Assembly: GCA_005805305.1 (NCBI GenBank)
Contig: SYMW01000290.1
Coordinates: 1-36,215 of the forward strand
Direction of reading: 5' to 3'
DNA length: 36,215 nt
Source: Verrucomicrobiales bacterium
Lineage (GTDB): Bacteria > Verrucomicrobiota > Verrucomicrobiia > Limisphaerales > F1-80-MAGS106
Position 1 is the first letter of the stretch; each line of letters opens with the position of its first letter. Under the pieces are notes generated by a model. It had not been told where the DNA came from. It saw only the letters and a program-made list of their open reading frames with translations, and searched no databases. The position numbers were made by a program, and so were the translations under genes. This document shows positions 33,442-36,215 of this stretch, piece after piece.

Positions 33442-35086
33442 TGACCTCCCAGATGTCCACGCACTTTTCCTTTGATGAAAGCTTTTCGTTCAGGATTTGC
33501 TTGATCTGGTTCAACTCGTCCTTGGCCCGGACGGTATCGGCCTTGGTGACGATGACGTCGCCAAACACGTCACAAGCTTTCTGAAACTCGATGTCGGTGA
33601 AAGACAGCCCGGAAAAGTTCCTCCGGAAATAGGGGTCAGTCAGGGATTTACGAAGCGCACGTGCTGATCGCGTCAGCAAGGAGAGCGGCTGGTTCCAGTT
33701 TTCATCCGGGGCGGTTGCAGTGAGGTCCGGGGGGGCGATCCGGTTGTAAACGGCGCGTGGTGTGATGCGCGCATCAAGGGCTTGGCCCAGGCGGCGTTCC
33801 ACCTCGTCGAGGACTACCTTGACCTTGTCTTCTGGCACAGCGTGCCCCTGCCCAAGCTGACGATACATTTCATCCAAGTCCTTCCGAATCTGCGCCGCAC
33901 GGCTGGTGATGAAGTCCTTGATGCTTTTGCCACCCAGTGCCCCGCGCAGTGCCTTCTGCCCCTCCTCATTCTTGGATTTGAGTTCCCTTTCGAGCAGACC
34001 CTTGGCCGCTTCCGGCAACCAACGGTTGCCCTGGCTCAAGGGATAGGCGAGCAGTTCCATCACATCTGTGACCTTGCGGCATTTCTCGATGGCCTTGTCC
34101 GCTGCGTCATCCAACACCTGGAGAGTGAACGACTGCTTTTGCTTGAGGGCACCAATGGTTCGCTCGGACTGCTGCCCGAGCAACGTCGCCTTGACCGGTA
34201 TGGTGAGCGGTTTGATGCGACTTGCTTCGTCCACGGTCACCAACCAGCCCCTGGCATAAACCTGCTGGAAGATCTGGCCGAGCGGATCGAGGGCTGTCTT
34301 CCCTGCATCCCAATGGACAACTTTCTCGCCATTCGCGTCACTCAATATCTCGCCGGTCACCGGGTCCACTGTGGGGCCCGGACCATCCGCAGCGTTGAGT
34401 GCGCGGCAAGCCTGGGCAAATTCCTCCCAAAGCCGCGCTGCCTCCGCATCGCCCTTCGCCGGGACCAGGTGCGGTATCTGGACTGTGGCGTCACTCAGAG
34501 GAGCTGAGCTGCTAAAGACGTGCTGAAACCACTGCCGCCAGACATCGCGCATCGCGTCGTCCGGATGGAACACGAAGTTCAGGCTGCCAACAGAAAACGA
34601 GTCATGCCCCGCGTCGCCCACCGATCCGATGCTCATGACCGTCTGACCAGTGGTCGAGTCGTGGGCCTGAACGACCGTCGGCGGCAGATTCATCCTCTTG
34701 AAGTCGGGACCAAATAGTTCCGCCATCGGCAGAACATGCACATTCAGTGTCTTCTCGATCCCATCGATCGACTTCCGCAACATGTAGATGGAGCGAAGGT
34801 GCGCCTCCCGAGTCGGACCGGCCGCGAACAAGACGAGGACCATGTGGATTTGGATTTTAGGGGCGGAGCGCAGAAGTTCATCGAGCCACGTAATCGTCTC
34901 ATCATCGACTCCCACGAGCAGGCCGCTGATCAGGTCCGCACCCGTGAAGAGCTGCCGCCCGGGTGGATGGTCGGCGTAGGCAGCCAGGCCAGCATGAACA
35001 CGCGACTCAGGCCAAATGAAAGCCGGTTTGACGGAGAGCTTTGGCACACTGCTCTGAGAGCCCCCGAAAATCTCCTTACCGTTCAT
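33389..35086 (-). CDS. hypothetical protein, tentative N-terminal PLD-like (degenerate) domain; possible defence-island protein
   Basis: 565-aa ORF. GSVGDAGHDSFSVGSLNFVFHPDDAMRDVWRQWFQHVFSSSAPLSDATVQIPHLVPAKGD resembles the second half of PLD-like domains in defence-type proteins (by eye). The C-terminal ARTPRSKTPHTPHS is antisense to the truncated SUMF1-like gene. Confidence 0.55.
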   Translation of the reverse strand: MNGKEIFGGSQSSVPKLSVKPAFIWPESRVHAGLAAYADHPPGRQLFTGADLISGLLVGVDDETITWLDELLRSAPKIQIHMVLVLFAAGPTREAHLRSIYMLRKSIDGIEKTLNVHVLPMAELFGPDFKRMNLPPTVVQAHDSTTGQTVMSIGSVGDAGHDSFSVGSLNFVFHPDDAMRDVWRQWFQHVFSSSAPLSDATVQIPHLVPAKGDAEAARLWEEFAQACRALNAADGPGPTVDPVTGEILSDANGEKVVHWDAGKTALDPLGQIFQQVYARGWLVTVDEASRIKPLTIPVKATLLGQQSERTIGALKQKQSFTLQVLDDAADKAIEKCRKVTDVMELLAYPLSQGNRWLPEAAKGLLERELKSKNEEGQKALRGALGGKSIKDFITSRAAQIRKDLDEMYRQLGQGHAVPEDKVKVVLDEVERRLGQALDARITPRAVYNRIAPPDLTATAPDENWNQPLSLLTRSARALRKSLTDPYFRRNFSGLSFTDIEFQKACDVFGDVIVTKADTVRAKDELNQIKQILNEKLSSKEKCVDIWEVITGARTPRSKTPHTPHS

Positions 35087-35592
35087 ACTCCAGCCTTTGG
35101 TGCATGCCGGAACGTAGGCCGGGGCAAGGCAGTGTTGAAAACTCCTGACAACATCATGTCGTAGAGTGCCGCCCCTCCTTCTTTGATGTCGTCAAAGTCC
35201 ACGATGAGGGTGAAGTCATTGGCGGCACTCGGTTGCTGAACGATGGCAACCCGGCCTCGCCCTGAAACCTCTGTGATTGCCACGCCTCCGGTGGGGAACA
35301 CTGCTGAGACGTCTAACGGCTCCAAATCAATCGGGGCGTCAGTAGGGCCAATTTCAGCAATGTCGTTTAGCCAAATCGGCGTCCAAGGATAGCCGTTAAT
35401 GAGGGTCGGACAGCCGCAGTCATGCAACCCAGGACGCGCGAAGAGCAGGTGATGCCAGTAAAGACTGTCGCGGCGCACAACCAACTGGCTATGGGCATCA
35501 ATCTGCGCTCGGACTTTGAATGAGGCGGCGGAGGTGAACGGCGACAACATCAATGATGTCATGAGAATTGTGAGAGTAACGAGTGATTTCAT
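35083..35592 (-). CDS. hypothetical secreted protein
   Basis: MKSLVTLTILMTSLMLSPFTSAAS signal peptide. The stop overlaps the next gene's ATG (ATGA). The ORF-track start at 35679 is probably too far upstream. Confidence 0.6.
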   Translation of the reverse strand: MKSLVTLTILMTSLMLSPFTSAASFKVRAQIDAHSQLVVRRDSLYWHHLLFARPGLHDCGCPTLINGYPWTPIWLNDIAEIGPTDAPIDLEPLDVSAVFPTGGVAITEVSGRGRVAIVQQPSAANDFTLIVDFDDIKEGGAALYDMMLSGVFNTALPRPTFRHAPKAGV

Positions 35593-35725
35593 TTTCAGAT
35601 TGTTTTTGGGAGTTTGAAAGTGGGATTGCGATTGGCGACGGACAGTGTTTGTTCGTTTTGACAGGTGACGTTTAGTCATAACAGCGATCCACGGAACAGA
35701 AGGGGCGCGAACCTAACGCACCCTC

Positions 35726-35834
35726 CTCAGAGGCACCGCGAAGCGCCCATGCAAAGAAGTAACATCAAGCCGCGCCCGATTGGGCGCGTGCTCGACGCGG
35801 TCTCTTTGCATTTGAAAATTCGCGGTTTTCTGAG
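35726..35834. other. 109-bp nested imperfect palindrome (structured DNA/RNA element)
   Basis: Outer arms CTCAG-aggca-CCGCGAA / TTCGCGG-tttt-CTGAG. Middle arms ATGCAAAGA (35749-35757) / TCTTTGCAT (35803-35811). Apical hairpin CGCGCCC-GATT-GGGCGCG (35771-35788). Confidence 0.75.
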
Positions 35835-36150
35835 AAGACCCGCAGCCGAAGCTACGCAAATTGAATTTTCTTCGTTTCTGTTACATAGAAAGTATCTGAA
35901 CCTTGTTAAACCGGAGTTTGCTCGATTACAAGTGCCATGCACACCCCTCCTCAGGGCAGAACCCTCCTTAAAGCTGGATGGAAACGGTTGGAATTAAAAT
36001 GTCAGAATAAGTCCTTCCAGTTTGCGTTTGGGCTTTGGCTCAATAAGCTCTGCTCCACGCCATGCTCTGGATTACCCAATGCCAAGAAGAGTTGTACCCC
36101 GGCACACTATTGCTCTGGGCCGTTCCGAATTGCCAGCGTTCGAACCGAAA

Positions 36151-36215
36151 ATGATACGTCTCGAATCCATTAGACCTGGCGTGGCGTTGCAAGGGCTTGA
36201 ACCGAACGTGGTTAG
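36151..36215 (+). CDS. start of a gene, possibly SNF2/DEAD-box helicase-like, truncated by window edge
   Basis: MIRLESIRPGVALQGLEPNVV resembles the N-terminal signature of a bacterial SNF2-type helicase family often seen in defence islands (from memory). Only about 21 codons are visible. Confidence 0.4.
   Translation, partial: MIRLESIRPGVALQGLEPNVV

Noticed and set aside
35711-35911. Complete integron attC site (ACCTAAC at 35711 and GTTAAAC at 35905 as R''/R' boxes)
   Set aside because: The boxes are about 200 bp apart and the stems between them do not extend to the boxes; only the GCGTTAGGT half is suggestive, so it is kept as a question under the palindrome finding.

Overview
The window looks like a chromosome segment from a PVC-superphylum bacterium, probably Verrucomicrobia-like. 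That placement is inferred from PVC-type dehydrogenase/cytochrome c proteins, a sulfatase, a Tat-exported Gfo/Idh/MocA oxidoreductase and a PEP_hydrolase-family protein; no marker gene was available. From left to right it contains: the 3' end of a sigma-54 activator; an hpnD - eboD-like - eboF-like - class V aminotransferase cluster; a sulfatase; a glycosyltransferase/flippase pair; a Nudix protein, DMT-like protein, AMP-ligase, MFS transporter and galE; a compact PEP_hydrolase/PVC-dehydrogenase/cytochrome operon; an oxidoreductase, ApbE and a giant fused PVC cytochrome; a 1-Cys peroxiredoxin and an amidohydrolase; and a squalene-hopene-cyclase-like gene coupled to a DCC/DUF393 protein. Three observations stand out. 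(1) Three dispersed copies of a ~165-bp element with imperfect terminal inverted repeats (about 6137, 15239 and 26547) share a degenerate reading frame, and one copy supplies the stop codon of the neighbouring peroxiredoxin gene. (2) The right end (from about 32267) looks like the edge of an integrated island: a tRNA 3'-end fragment, a cluster of TGTGCGG direct repeats, a frameshifted and truncated SUMF1-like gene, a tentatively PLD-like protein, a 109-bp nested palindrome, and the first codons of what may be a SNF2-type helicase cut off by the window edge. (3) A partial Ebo-type gene set sits beside a presqualene diphosphate synthase. Everything was read by eye; no database search was possible.
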